DNA of 64,000 nt from Actibacterium pelagium (GCF_002285415.1 NZ_NSBU01000007.1:1326583-1390582), one strand, 5' to 3'. Positions 27,660 to 37,333 are shown, counted from the first letter of the stretch. Numbers and translations are program-made. Notes: generated from the letters alone by a model not told the origin.

Positions 27660-28946
27660 ATGTCCGCTCCCCTGCGCCTTGGCATTGCCGGGCTTGGCAC
27701 CGTTGGTGTCGGCGTCGTGAAAATCATTCAGCAGCACGCAGAGCTGCTGGAAATGCGCAGCGGACGCGAAATCACGATCACAGCGGTCTCGGCCCGCAGC
27801 AAAGACAAAGATCGCGGTGTCGATCTGTCGGGCTACGACTGGGAAGATGATGCTGTGGCGCTAGCCAAGCGTGACGACGTAGATGTCTTCGTCGAATTGA
27901 TGGGCGGCAGCGAAGGCACCGCCAAGGACGCGACAGAGGCCGCTCTGGCTGCTGGCAAAGACGTTGTCACCGCCAACAAGGCGCTGCTGGCCCTGCATGG
28001 TCAGGCCCTTGCCGAAGCGGCAGAGGCCAAGGGCCATGTCATTCGGTTCGAAGCTGCCGTGGCCGGTGGGATCCCCGTTGTCAAAGCGCTGACCGAGGGC
28101 CTCGCAGGCAACACCATCACCCGCGTCATGGGTGTGATGAACGGCACCTGCAACTATATCCTGACCCGCATGGAAAGCGCGGGCCTGCCCTATGACGAGG
28201 TCTTCGCTGAAGCCGACGCGCTTGGCTATCTGGAAGCCGACCCCAATCTGGATGTCGGTGGCATCGACGCGGGCCACAAACTGGCTCTGCTGTCGTCGAT
28301 CGCCTATGGCACCCAAGTCAACTTCGACGGGGTAGAGCTTGAAGGTATCGGATCGATCACCATAGAGGATATTCACCAAGCCGCTGACATGGGCTTCCGC
28401 ATCAAGCTGTTGGGCGTGGCCCAGATGTCTGGTCGCGGGCTTGAACAGCGGATGACACCTTGTCTGGTTCCCGCCAGCAGCCCACTGGGTCAGCTGGAAG
28501 GCGGCACAAACATGGTGCTTTTGGAAGGCGACAGCGTTGGTCAGATTGTTCTGCGCGGTGCCGGCGCGGGTGAAGGCCCGACCGCAAGTGCCGTGATGTC
28601 TGATATCATGGACATAGCACGCGGGATCCGCGTGTCGACCTTCAGCCTGCCGGCCAAAGCGCTGAAACAGGTGCAAGCCGCCCGCGGTACGGCTGCGGCC
28701 CCCTATTACCTTCGGTTCGAACTGGAAGACAAACCGGGCGCGCTGGCCAAAGTGGCCGCTGTGCTGGGCGACGCTGGCATTTCGATCGACCGGATGCGCC
28801 AATACCAGCACGAAGACGCCTCTGCGCCTGTTCTGATCGTTACGCACAAAACCACCCGCGACGCGTTGGATCATGCCCGCAAAGGCTTTGCCGATACCGG
28901 TGTCGTGGTTGGCGATCCTGTGGCCATTCGTATCGAAGAAGTTTGA
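27660..28946 (+). CDS. hom: Homoserine dehydrogenase
   Basis: The enzyme reduces aspartate semialdehyde to homoserine in the threonine/methionine pathway. The 428-residue protein has the Rossmann motif GIAGLGTVGVGVV near residue 8, the catalytic region VMNGTCNYILTRM near residue 160, and GYLEADPNLDVGGIDAGHKL. A C-terminal ACT domain from about residue 347 (YLRFELEDKPGALAKVAAVL) implies feedback control by an amino acid. The ATG at 27660 has ggag seven bases upstream, and an in-frame TTG at 27648 is less likely. hom-glpX-recJ is a recurring order in Rhodobacteraceae. Confidence 0.97.
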   Translation: MSAPLRLGIAGLGTVGVGVVKIIQQHAELLEMRSGREITITAVSARSKDKDRGVDLSGYDWEDDAVALAKRDDVDVFVELMGGSEGTAKDATEAALAAGKDVVTANKALLALHGQALAEAAEAKGHVIRFEAAVAGGIPVVKALTEGLAGNTITRVMGVMNGTCNYILTRMESAGLPYDEVFAEADALGYLEADPNLDVGGIDAGHKLALLSSIAYGTQVNFDGVELEGIGSITIEDIHQAADMGFRIKLLGVAQMSGRGLEQRMTPCLVPASSPLGQLEGGTNMVLLEGDSVGQIVLRGAGAGEGPTASAVMSDIMDIARGIRVSTFSLPAKALKQVQAARGTAAAPYYLRFELEDKPGALAKVAAVLGDAGISIDRMRQYQHEDASAPVLIVTHKTTRDALDHARKGFADTGVVVGDPVAIRIEEV

Positions 28947-29017
28947 CCGGCTTGTGTCACACCCAGTTAACCAGCTAGGTGTAGGCGTCAGGCGGACTTA
29001 AACAATAGGACACACAC

Positions 29018-29983
29018 ATGACCAACAAAGTCGACTTCAACGACCGAATGCTGTCGCTTGGACTGGCGCGCGTTTCTGAAGCCGCCGCTATGGCCTCGGC
29101 TAATCTTGTTGGACGTGGTGATGAAAAGGCCGCTGACCAGGCAGCTGTTAACGCAATGCGTGACCAGTTGAACCTGCTGGAAATCGAAGGCGTCGTTGTA
29201 ATCGGCGAAGGCGAACGTGACGAAGCGCCGATGCTTTATATCGGCGAAGAGGTTGGCACCGGCACCGGTCCCGCCGTGGACATCGCGCTGGACCCGCTGG
29301 AAGGCACGACGCTGACAGCCAAGGACATGCCCAACGCCCTGACCGTGATCGCGATGGCCCCACGCGGCACCCTTCTGCATGCGCCTGACGTCTATATGGA
29401 CAAGCTGGCGATTGGACCGGGCTATCCCAAGGACGTGGTCTCGCTGGACATGAGCCCCAAAGAACGCGTTGAGGCGCTGGCAAAGGCGCAAGGCTGCGAC
29501 CCGGATGATATCACCGTCTGCATTCTGGAGCGTCCGCGCCACGAAGAGATGCTGGAACAAGTCCGTTCGACCGGTGCGGCTGTCCGCCTGATCACAGACG
29601 GCGACGTCGCTGGTGTGATCCACTGCGCCGAAGCAGACATCACCGGTATCGACATGTACATGGGCCAAGGCGGCGCACCCGAGGGTGTTCTGGCGGCTTC
29701 GGCACTGAAATGCATGGGTGGTCAGATGTGGGGGCGTCTTGTCTTCCGCAATGATGACGAGCGTGGCCGCGCTGCAAAGGCAGGCATCACCGATCTGGAC
29801 CGCATCTATTCGCGCGATGATCTTGTGACTGCGGACGTGATTTTTGCCGCCACTGGTGTGACGGATGGATCGGTTGTTTCAGGCATCAAACGCGAACCCA
29901 CCCACCTGACAACCGAGACCATCTTGATGCGCTCGAAAACCGGGTCGGTGCGGCGCATGATTTACCGCAACCCGGTGAAGTAA
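29018..29983 (+). CDS. glpX: Fructose-1,6-bisphosphatase, class II (GlpX)
   Basis: This enzyme makes fructose-6-phosphate in gluconeogenesis. The 321-residue protein has the metal and substrate motifs GEGERDEAPMLYIGE near residue 61, DIALDPLEGTT near residue 88, ITDGDVAGVIHCAEA near residue 190 and GQGGAPEGVLAASALK. Length is normal. It lies 71 bases after hom and six bases before the cysteine hydrolase gene, in the same orientation, so it is probably in an operon with the latter and recJ. Confidence 0.97.
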   Translation: MTNKVDFNDRMLSLGLARVSEAAAMASANLVGRGDEKAADQAAVNAMRDQLNLLEIEGVVVIGEGERDEAPMLYIGEEVGTGTGPAVDIALDPLEGTTLTAKDMPNALTVIAMAPRGTLLHAPDVYMDKLAIGPGYPKDVVSLDMSPKERVEALAKAQGCDPDDITVCILERPRHEEMLEQVRSTGAAVRLITDGDVAGVIHCAEADITGIDMYMGQGGAPEGVLAASALKCMGGQMWGRLVFRNDDERGRAAKAGITDLDRIYSRDDLVTADVIFAATGVTDGSVVSGIKREPTHLTTETILMRSKTGSVRRMIYRNPVK

Positions 29984-29989
29984 CCCGGC

Positions 29990-30550
29990 ATGGCAGGTGC
30001 CCTGTTGTTGATCGACTTTCAGACCGGTTTCGAAGATCCGGTCTGGGGCGTGCGTAACAACCCAACCGCCGAGGAAAACGCGGCGCGCCTGCTTGCGAAT
30101 TGGCGCGAGGCGAACCTGCCTGTTGTCCATGTGCGTCACCTTAGTACGACGCCGGGCAGCCCCCTGAACCCAGTTTCCGGCAGCATAGATTTCCTGCCCG
30201 CTTTGGCTCCTGACGCGCCTGAAGCGGTGTTCGAAAAATCTGTGAACTCCGCCTTCATCGGCACAGAGCTAGAGCAGCACCTTCGCGACAAAGGGATAAC
30301 GCAGTTGACCATCTGCGGCCTGACAACGCCACATTGTGTGTCGACCTCTTGTCGGATGGCCGCGAACCTTGGGTTCAAGGTCACCTTGGCCCATGACGCC
30401 TGTGCGGCGTTTACGGGAAACGCGGATACGTCCTGGGACAATGGTGCCCCCATGACGGCAGAGGACATTCATCGCAGTGCGGTGTCTCACCTGCACGGCG
30501 AATTCGTTCAGGCCCGCGCTGTGCACCAAATTCTGGCGGACCTGCAATGA
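29990..30550 (+). CDS. Isochorismatase-like cysteine hydrolase
   Basis: The 186-residue protein has the isochorismatase-superfamily fold with the triad elements: Asp9 in LLLIDFQTGF, a Lys in FEKSVNSAF near residue 84, and the nucleophile Cys in CGLTTPHCVSTSCRMA near residue 117. The family includes nicotinamidases and N-carbamoyl hydrolases. The substrate cannot be assigned. The last four bases overlap the recJ start (ATGA), so translation is coupled. Confidence 0.88.
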   Translation: MAGALLLIDFQTGFEDPVWGVRNNPTAEENAARLLANWREANLPVVHVRHLSTTPGSPLNPVSGSIDFLPALAPDAPEAVFEKSVNSAFIGTELEQHLRDKGITQLTICGLTTPHCVSTSCRMAANLGFKVTLAHDACAAFTGNADTSWDNGAPMTAEDIHRSAVSHLHGEFVQARAVHQILADLQ

Positions 30551-32286
30551 GCTTTCTAGGCGTCGAATCCTCTGCCACTGGCCGCCGATGGGTCGGCCCC
30601 GATGTAGAAACCAACCGTCAGGCCGAAGCGTTGGCCCAAAGCGCTGACATTCCGCCCGCAGTCGCCCAGATTCTGGCGCGACGCGGGGTGACTGCACCCG
30701 ATGTTCCGGGCTTCCTTGCCCCTGCCCTGCGCGACCTTCTGCCCGATCCGCTGACCCTGCGCGATATGGGCAAGGCGGCCGAACGTTTTGTCGAAGCGCT
30801 GCAGGCGCGGGAGAAGATCGCTGTCTTCGCCGATTATGACGTGGACGGAGGCTCTTCTGCCGCGCAGTTGCTGGTCTGGCTTCGTCAGATGGGCCATAAC
30901 GCGACACTCTATATCCCTGACCGGATCGACGAGGGCTATGGTCCCAATGTGCCTGCCATGCAGGCCCTTGCCGCCGACCACGACCTGATCATCTGCGTCG
31001 ATTGCGGAACGTTATCGCACGAACCGATTGCTGCGGCGGCCGACGCAGATGTGATCGTTCTGGACCACCACTTGGGTGGCGAAACCCTGCCCCCGGCGCT
31101 GGCGGTCGTGAACCCGAACCGGCAGGACGAGACCGGAGACCTTGCTCATCTTTGCGCGGCAGCGGTCGTCTTTCTGATGTTGGTCGAGGTGAACCGTCAG
31201 TTGCGCGCCAAAGGAATTAAAGGTCCCGACCTGATGGCGCTTTTGGATCTGGTCGCATTGGCCACTGTTGCCGATGTCGCGCCGCTGATTGGCGTGAATC
31301 GGGCACTTGTCCGCCAAGGGCTGAAGGTCATGGCCGGACGGCAACGCGCAGGGCTTGTCGCGCTTGCGGATGTCGCGCGGCTCGACACGGCCCCGACCCC
31401 CTACACGCTTGGGTTCGTTTTTGGCCCGCGGGTCAACGCCGGCGGTCGCATTGGCGCGGCGGATCTTGGTGCCCGGTTGCTGTCTACCGATGACCCGTCC
31501 GAGGCCGCGGCCTTGGCAGAACGGCTGGACGGTTTGAACAAGGAACGCCGCGAAATTGAAAATGCTGTCCGCGCAGCCGCAATGGATCAGGCCGAAGCCC
31601 GCGGGCTGGACGCACCACTGGTCTGGGCCGCTGGTGAAGGGTGGCACCCCGGTGTCGTTGGCATCGTCGCCGCGCGTCTGAAAGAGGCCACCAACCGCCC
31701 CGCCGTGGTTATCGGGCTGGACGGGGACGAGGGCAAAGGCTCTGGCCGCTCGATAGCGGGGGTGGACCTAGGCGCCTCGATTCAGAAGGTTGCCGCAGAA
31801 GAGCTACTAATCAAAGGCGGCGGCCACAAGATGGCCGCAGGTTTGACCGTGGCCCGCGGCAAACTGGACGCCGCCATGGACCGTTTGTCAGAGCTTCTTG
31901 CCAAACAAGGCGCGGGCGAAGCTGGCCCTGCCGACCTGCGGCTTGACGGGTTGCTTATGCCCGGAGCCGCCACGATCGAGTTAATCCAGCAGCTGGAATC
32001 CGCCGGACCTTTTGGTGCAGGCGCCCCTGCCCCGCGATTTGCCTTTCCAGACTGCGCGATCTCTTTTGCGAAGCGCGTCGGAGAAACCCACCTAAAGCTG
32101 ACAATCAGCGACGGGCTTCAGGCCCGTATGGATGCAATTTGCTTCGGCGCCTTCGATACAGCGCTTGGCCAAATGCTGCTGCAACATGGGGGCGCGCGCT
32201 TTCATGTTGCGGGTAAACTAGAGGTAAATTCATGGGGTGGTCGCCAGCGTGTGCAGCTGCGTTTGGACGACGCTGCGCCTGCATGA
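30547..32286 (+). CDS. recJ: Single-stranded-DNA exonuclease RecJ
   Basis: RecJ degrades single strands 5' to 3' in recombination and mismatch or base-excision repair. The 579-residue protein has the DHH phosphoesterase motifs FADYDVDGGSSAAQ near residue 95, ICVDCG, VLDHHLGG near residue 172, and GPRVNAGGRIGAA near residue 294. The DHHA1 domain has IKGGGHKMAAG near residue 422. Start ATG 30547 overlaps the upstream gene by four bases. It ends 78 bases before tRNA-Glu. Confidence 0.96.
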   Translation: MSFLGVESSATGRRWVGPDVETNRQAEALAQSADIPPAVAQILARRGVTAPDVPGFLAPALRDLLPDPLTLRDMGKAAERFVEALQAREKIAVFADYDVDGGSSAAQLLVWLRQMGHNATLYIPDRIDEGYGPNVPAMQALAADHDLIICVDCGTLSHEPIAAAADADVIVLDHHLGGETLPPALAVVNPNRQDETGDLAHLCAAAVVFLMLVEVNRQLRAKGIKGPDLMALLDLVALATVADVAPLIGVNRALVRQGLKVMAGRQRAGLVALADVARLDTAPTPYTLGFVFGPRVNAGGRIGAADLGARLLSTDDPSEAAALAERLDGLNKERREIENAVRAAAMDQAEARGLDAPLVWAAGEGWHPGVVGIVAARLKEATNRPAVVIGLDGDEGKGSGRSIAGVDLGASIQKVAAEELLIKGGGHKMAAGLTVARGKLDAAMDRLSELLAKQGAGEAGPADLRLDGLLMPGAATIELIQQLESAGPFGAGAPAPRFAFPDCAISFAKRVGETHLKLTISDGLQARMDAICFGAFDTALGQMLLQHGGARFHVAGKLEVNSWGGRQRVQLRLDDAAPA

Positions 32287-32364
32287 ATTTTTTCGTGAAA
32301 AAATCTCAAAAAGCTCTTGCGCCCCCCCGCGGCTTTACATAAATACCCCCTCACAGCACAGGCT

Positions 32365-32439
32365 GCTCCGTTCGTCTATCGGTTAGGACGCCAGGTTTTC
32401 AACCTGGAAAGAGGGGTTCGATTCCCCTACGGAGTACCA
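32365..32439 (+). tRNA. tRNA-Glu (anticodon TTC), CCA encoded
   Basis: The acceptor gctccgt pairs with acggagt, with one G-U pair at the end. The D arm is followed by an anticodon stem ccagg/cctgg around loop ttttcaa, with anticodon TTC. The T arm is aggggttcgattcccct. Discriminator A is followed by a genome-encoded CCA at 32437-32439. All four arms are intact. Confidence 0.97.
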
Positions 32440-32570
32440 CCTTCCCCCACTTAAAATATGGCTTAAGAACCCTTCAGTAGGCCAAGTGCGCTTGATGCTC
32501 GCCTAGTCGACTGCGTAAATTCAATCCGAGGGTTCAAGCCAAATTGCGACATTCCGAATAGGCCGGATTC

Positions 32571-33506
32571 TCAGCTTACCGAAGCCACTCGCGCGCCCGC
32601 CCATTTACCGTTGGCCATCAGATCGGCGACGACATCCTGCAAAACCTCTGTCACCGCTGATTGCGCGCGGGTGACCGGGCGATTGGTGGGTTGGATCAGA
32701 TGCGCCCTACGCCAAAGGCCCGGATCGGCGATCTGGCTGGTGCGAATAGTCCCGGAAAGGGTTTCAGCCTGAACCGCATAGGTCGGTAGGATCGACGGAC
32801 CGAACCCCTCGGCCACAAGGCTTTTGATATTGGCATAAGAGTCGATCTCGATCGCAACTTCGGGCGCGAACCCAAGTCTGCGCATTTGATCCTCGATCAA
32901 CTCGCGCAAGCCATGCCCCCGGCTTGGCAGAACCATCGCCACACCCTTTAACGCTTTCAGGGCAACCTTGGCAGGGTTGTCGGCCTCTTGCCCCCACAGG
33001 ACCACCAACTCCTCTTCCAGCAAGACATCCGACCGGAACCCTTTCTCATCCAGTGCGTGGTACAGGATCGACAGGTCGATCCGATCCTCGACCATCCAAC
33101 CTGCGATGAACCCGCTCATCGCCTCGGCGATATTGATGGTAATGTTCGGGTACCTTTCCCGAACCGCATGGATCAGCGGCAAAGAAACCAGAGAGCTGAC
33201 CGTTCCCGGCAAACCGACCCGCACCACCCCTGAGGGATCCGATTCCAACGTGCGAATGTCATCCTCTGTTCTGGCCATCTCGTCCAGAATTCGCCTGGCG
33301 CGTTCGACCAACAACCGCCCCGCTTCGGTCGGAACCACGCCGGTCCGGTTGCGCAGCATCAATTGCGTTCCAAGGTTTTCTTCCAGCGTGCGCAGGTGCA
33401 TCGACAACGCCGGTTGTGCCACGTTAAGCACCTGCGATGCCCGCGTGATCGAACCTTGTTCGGCGATCTCCAAGAAATAGCGCAGCTGTCTGGTATCGAG
33501 TGTCAT
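32571..33506 (-). CDS. LysR-family transcriptional regulator
   Basis: ATG 33506 gives a 311-residue protein starting MTLDTRQLRYFLEI. The N-terminal winged helix (residues 5-62, GSITRASQVLNVAQPALSMH) is typical of LysR. The substrate domain over about residues 90-295 is the PBP2 type. It is divergent from the acyl-CoA dehydrogenase operon with about 100 bases between starts, so it most likely controls that operon in response to one of its substrates. Confidence 0.93.
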   Translation of the reverse strand: MTLDTRQLRYFLEIAEQGSITRASQVLNVAQPALSMHLRTLEENLGTQLMLRNRTGVVPTEAGRLLVERARRILDEMARTEDDIRTLESDPSGVVRVGLPGTVSSLVSLPLIHAVRERYPNITINIAEAMSGFIAGWMVEDRIDLSILYHALDEKGFRSDVLLEEELVVLWGQEADNPAKVALKALKGVAMVLPSRGHGLRELIEDQMRRLGFAPEVAIEIDSYANIKSLVAEGFGPSILPTYAVQAETLSGTIRTSQIADPGLWRRAHLIQPTNRPVTRAQSAVTEVLQDVVADLMANGKWAGARVASVS

Positions 33507-33607
33507 GGCATATAATCCCTGTATGGGAACTATCAGAAACATATATTTGTCAAATGGCAAGCCACACCACTAGGATTGGTGGAATTCGCAAACCGAAAGC
33601 CTGCCCT

Positions 33608-34768
33608 ATGAACTTTCTGACCGATGACTATCGGGATATCCGCGACGGCGTGAAAGCGCTGTGCGCACAGTTTCCTGCCGAATATCACCGCAAGGTGGAT
33701 GAAGAAAAAGCCTACCCCGATGCTTTCGTCGATGCGCTGACCCAAGAGGGCTGGATGGCCGCGCTGATCCCCGAAGAATACGGCGGATCTGGTCTTGGTC
33801 TGATCGAAGCCAGTGTCATCATGGAAGAGATCAACCGGGCGGGCGGTAACTCTGGCGCGTGCCACGGGCAGATGTACAACATGAACACGCTGGTGCGGCA
33901 TGGCTCGGAAGAGCAGCGGCAGAAATTCCTGCCCAAAATCGCGGCCGGCGAACTGCGCATTCAGTCGATGGGCGTGACAGAGCCCACCACTGGCACCGAT
34001 ACAACCAAGATCAAGACCACCGCTGTCAAGAAAGACGGGCGCTATGTAATCAACGGTCAAAAGGTCTGGATCAGCCGGGTCCAACACTCGGATTACATGA
34101 TCCTTTTGGCGCGGACCACGCCGCTGGCAGAGGTAAAGAAGAAATCCGAAGGGCTGTCGATCTTCCTTGTCGATATCAAAGAGGCCATGAAATCGGGCAT
34201 GACGGTGCAACCGATCCCGAACATGGTCAACCACGAAACCAACGAGCTGTTCTTCGACAACCTTGAAATCCCGGAAGAGAACCTGATCGGGGAAGAGGGC
34301 AAGGGCTTCACATACATCCTGACCGGCCTGAATGCCGAACGCGCGCTGATCGCTGCGGAATGTATCGGCGACGGTTATTGGTTCACCGACAAGGTCACCG
34401 CCTATGTCAGCGAACGTCAGGTCTTTGGCCGCCCCATCGGCATGAACCAAGGCGTGCAATTCCCAATCGCCGAGGCCTTTATCGAGGTCGAGGCCGCCAA
34501 CCTGATGCGCTATAAGGCCTGCGCCCTATACGACGCGGGCCAGCCCTGCGGGGCCGAGGCGAATATGGCAAAATATCTTGCTGCGAAAGCAAGCTGGGAA
34601 GCCGCCAACGCCTGTATTCAGTTCCACGGCGGGTTTGGGTTTGCCAATGAATACGACGTGGAACGCAAGTTCCGAGAAACGCGCCTGTATCAGGTCGCGC
34701 CGATTTCGACCAACCTGATCCTGTCCTTTGTCGCCGAGCATGTGCTTGGCATGCCGAGGTCGTTCTGA
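33608..34768 (+). CDS. Acyl-CoA dehydrogenase (LysR-linked operon)
   Basis: This FAD enzyme of the acyl-CoA dehydrogenase superfamily introduces an alpha-beta double bond into an acyl-CoA. ATG 33608 gives 386 residues. N-terminal, middle (SMGVTEPTTGTDTTKIKTTA near residue 119) and C-terminal domains are complete. The region FHGGFGFANEYDVERKFRET near residue 340 lacks the usual Glu of the GCDH-type catalytic motif, so the catalytic base may sit elsewhere or the enzyme may be atypical. It is followed by a CoA-transferase with a one-base overlap. Confidence 0.9.
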   Translation: MNFLTDDYRDIRDGVKALCAQFPAEYHRKVDEEKAYPDAFVDALTQEGWMAALIPEEYGGSGLGLIEASVIMEEINRAGGNSGACHGQMYNMNTLVRHGSEEQRQKFLPKIAAGELRIQSMGVTEPTTGTDTTKIKTTAVKKDGRYVINGQKVWISRVQHSDYMILLARTTPLAEVKKKSEGLSIFLVDIKEAMKSGMTVQPIPNMVNHETNELFFDNLEIPEENLIGEEGKGFTYILTGLNAERALIAAECIGDGYWFTDKVTAYVSERQVFGRPIGMNQGVQFPIAEAFIEVEAANLMRYKACALYDAGQPCGAEANMAKYLAAKASWEAANACIQFHGGFGFANEYDVERKFRETRLYQVAPISTNLILSFVAEHVLGMPRSF

Positions 34769-35862
34769 TGCGCCCGCTCGAAGGACTGGAAGTCGTCGCC
34801 ATTGAACAAGCCGTGGCAGGGCCAATTGCCTCGTGCCGGTTGGCGGATGCCGGGGCGCATGTCACCAAGGTCGAACGACCCGAAGGCGACTTTGCCAGAG
34901 GCTATGACGACGTGGCCAAGGGGCAGGCCAGCTATTTCGTCTGGCTGAACCGGGGTAAAGAAACCGTGACGCTGGACCTGACATCAGACGCAGGCAAGGC
35001 GGCGCTGGCTGATCTGATCGCCAAGGCGGACGTACTGATCCAGAACCTGAAACCCGGCTCGCTGGCGCGGCTAGGGTTTGATCTTGACCGATTGCACGCC
35101 GAGAACCCGCGCCTGATTTCCTGCTCTATTTCGGGTTATGGCGAGGGCGGGCCTTTGGCGAACCGCAAGGCTTATGACCTATTGATACAGGCCGAAAGCG
35201 GGCTGTGTTCAGTCACGGGCGGCCCCACCGAACCTGCGCGCGTGGGCACTTCGGTCGTGGATATCGCCACCGGCTCGACCGCTTACGAGGCGATCTTGGA
35301 GGCAATCATCGGACGCGGTGTGTCGGGCAAGGGCGCGCGAATTTCTGTTTCGATGTTCGACGTAATGGCCGAGTGGCTGACCGTACCGCTTTTGAACCAC
35401 GAAGGCGGCAAAAGCCCCAAACGTGTGGGTCTCGCCCACCCGTCCATCGCCCCATACGGTGTGTTCCAGCCGAAATCTGGCGCGCCGATCCTGATCTCGA
35501 TCCAATCGGACCGCGAATGGCGCATGCTGGCCAAGCACTTTCTCGAAGATGAAAGCCTTGCTACCGAGCCACGATTTGCCACCAACGTGGCGCGGGTACA
35601 GAACCGGGCTGAGACCGACGCCCTTGTCGGCGCCGCCTTTGCCAAACATGCCTCGGAAGAGGCTGTCGCGCGTCTTGATGCCGCCAATATCGCGTTGGCC
35701 CAGGTCAACGATATGGCGGGCCTGTCTGCCCACCCGCACCTGCGCCGCATCACCGTTGACAGCCCCAATGGCTCGGTCAGCTTCCCTGCCCCCGGCGCGC
35801 AATTCGAGGGCCAGCCGCGTAGCTATGGCCCTGTCCCAGCCCTTAAACCACTGGAACCCTAA
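34768..35862 (+). CDS. Family III CoA-transferase (CaiB/BaiF)
   Basis: Family III transferases move CoA between acyl-CoA and a free acid. The 364-residue protein has LEGLEVVAIEQAVAGPIASC at the N-terminus, NRGKETVTLDL, and SGYGEGGPLANRKAYDLLIQ. The likely catalytic Asp is in SVVDIATGSTAYEAI near residue 165. The start overlaps the dehydrogenase stop by one base (TGATG). With the dehydrogenase and dehydratase it could activate, dehydrogenate and hydrate a carboxylic acid. The substrate is unknown, with small dicarboxylic or methyl-branched acids being plausible. Confidence 0.9.
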   Translation: MRPLEGLEVVAIEQAVAGPIASCRLADAGAHVTKVERPEGDFARGYDDVAKGQASYFVWLNRGKETVTLDLTSDAGKAALADLIAKADVLIQNLKPGSLARLGFDLDRLHAENPRLISCSISGYGEGGPLANRKAYDLLIQAESGLCSVTGGPTEPARVGTSVVDIATGSTAYEAILEAIIGRGVSGKGARISVSMFDVMAEWLTVPLLNHEGGKSPKRVGLAHPSIAPYGVFQPKSGAPILISIQSDREWRMLAKHFLEDESLATEPRFATNVARVQNRAETDALVGAAFAKHASEEAVARLDAANIALAQVNDMAGLSAHPHLRRITVDSPNGSVSFPAPGAQFEGQPRSYGPVPALKPLEP

Positions 35863-35865
35863 TCC

Positions 35866-36702
35866 ATGGATATTGATATCGAGCACCTGCGCTCTTGGAT
35901 CGGCAACACCGAGTCCGACAGCGAAATCCTAAGCCAAACCACCGTGCGCCAGTTCGCGGCAACCTTTGACCGCGACTGGCCCAGCGCTCCGGGGGACGAG
36001 GCCCCACTTCTGATCCATTTGTGCCTTGCCCAACCCATCGCCCCCATGTCGGCGCTTGGCCGCGATGGTCACCCCGCGCTTGGAGGATTTCTTCCACCTG
36101 TGCCCCTACCCAGACGGATGTGGGCGGGGGGAGCGTTTGAGTTTCACGGCCCGATCCGGGTTGGTGAGACCGTGACGCGCAACTCTACCATCAAGGACGT
36201 GACGCTGAAGCAGGGGCGCACCGGCGCATTGTGTTTCGTCACCGTAGAGCACCAAGTGGCCAGCAACGGACGCGCCGTTCTGACGGAACGACAGGACATC
36301 GTCTATCGTGACATGACCCCGGCACCCAAACCCAAGGCGGAACCAGTGGCCGCCGCCGAAGGGGGCCATCGCAAGGTAATCGACCCGACGCCAACGCTTC
36401 TGTTCCGCTACTCTGCGCTGACCTTCAACGGGCACCGTATCCACTATGACAAGGCCTTCTGCACCGGAACCGAAGGCTATCCCGGCCTCGTGGTGCATGG
36501 TCCGATGCAGGCGACAATGCTTTGCCAACTGGCGGCTGATATCGGGGGCAAATCCCCAGCCAAATTTAGCTTCCGCAGCCTGTCTCCGCTTTTCGATAAT
36601 ACCGAAATGACACTGAATGCCCGCGAGGACGGCGACGCGCTGATCCTTTGGACTGCGCGTCCCGGTGGCCCCATCGCGATGGAAGCCCGCGCAGAGTGGT
36701 AG
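35866..36702 (+). CDS. MaoC/FAS1-like hotdog dehydratase
   Basis: This 278-residue two-domain hotdog protein resembles the mesaconyl-C4-CoA hydratase / HTD2 group. The N-terminal half is a degenerate hotdog with PLPRRMWAGGAFEFHGPIRV near residue 82. The C-terminal half holds the catalytic Asp-His region FNGHRIHYDKAFC near residue 187 and LVVHGPMQATMLC near residue 204. It begins three bases after the CoA-transferase stop and closes the operon. A role in hydrating an unsaturated acyl-CoA is inferred from family and neighbours. Confidence 0.85.
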   Translation: MDIDIEHLRSWIGNTESDSEILSQTTVRQFAATFDRDWPSAPGDEAPLLIHLCLAQPIAPMSALGRDGHPALGGFLPPVPLPRRMWAGGAFEFHGPIRVGETVTRNSTIKDVTLKQGRTGALCFVTVEHQVASNGRAVLTERQDIVYRDMTPAPKPKAEPVAAAEGGHRKVIDPTPTLLFRYSALTFNGHRIHYDKAFCTGTEGYPGLVVHGPMQATMLCQLAADIGGKSPAKFSFRSLSPLFDNTEMTLNAREDGDALILWTARPGGPIAMEARAEW

Positions 36703-36735
36703 CGTCCACCGAGCCAAACACGTTTGAACAATCAT

Positions 36736-36763
36736 CGACGAGGGCCAGAAAAGGTCCTCGTCG
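36736..36763 (+). terminator. Probable terminator after the MaoC-like gene
   Basis: An 11-bp stem with one G-U pair (cgacgagggcc with ggtcctcgtcg, loop agaaaa) lies 33 bases after the stop. It has no T run, so termination may be Rho-assisted. Confidence 0.5.
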
Positions 36764-36895
36764 CTAATTAGACCTGCATAGGCAGGGAGCCACTAGATTG
36801 GTTTCGGTCAGGCCATCGACTTCACCCCACTGAAACACCTCGAATTGCAGCTTTCTGTCGTGTTAACCTGTTCGCACTCGCTACGGAGGTCGAAC

Positions 36896-37330
36896 ATGTC
36901 AAACTTCGCTTTCTGGCTCATCCAAGTTCCGGGCTGGTTGCTTTTTGCCTATCTGGCGGCGGCACAATGTACGGCGGCAGTGAACTACTCATTGGGCGTG
37001 CGGATGGGAACGCAAGAGCCAGCCGATCAGATCACCGAAGTCGGCGTTGCGTTCTTCAAAGGCTATGCTGGCGCTGATCTCGTTTTCTATACACCGTTGC
37101 TTGGCATCGGACTTGCCGGGCACTTGTTTGCATCATCTTGGGCTGGGGTCGCTCTGGGCGCCGCGCTTGGGGTGACCGTCTACTGGCCGATAGCCTGTTT
37201 ATGGACGGTCAAGGTCGCGCGGGGTGCCGAAGGCTGGGATCTGCCCAAGGAAGGGCAATATTGGATCGTGCTGCCGCTAATTGCAGGCTGGGGTGCTCTT
37301 GGCCTTATCCTTCTTTTGATTGGACAGTGA
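36896..37330 (+). CDS. Four-helix membrane protein, function unknown
   Basis: ATG 36896 has a strong acggaggt SD six bases upstream. The 144 residues contain about four hydrophobic helices (around 5-25, 53-72, 75-95 and 120-142) with short loops. No recognised domain is present. It lies three bases before an MDR reductase and is therefore co-transcribed with it, which hints at a membrane-associated redox or lipid function, but nothing more can be claimed. Confidence 0.75.
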   Translation: MSNFAFWLIQVPGWLLFAYLAAAQCTAAVNYSLGVRMGTQEPADQITEVGVAFFKGYAGADLVFYTPLLGIGLAGHLFASSWAGVALGAALGVTVYWPIACLWTVKVARGAEGWDLPKEGQYWIVLPLIAGWGALGLILLLIGQ

Positions 37331-37333
37331 AAG

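Noticed and set aside
27861-28874. 337-codon open frame antisense to hom
   Set aside because: Shadow of hom. Composition is rich in His/Gln/Gly and unlike a real protein.
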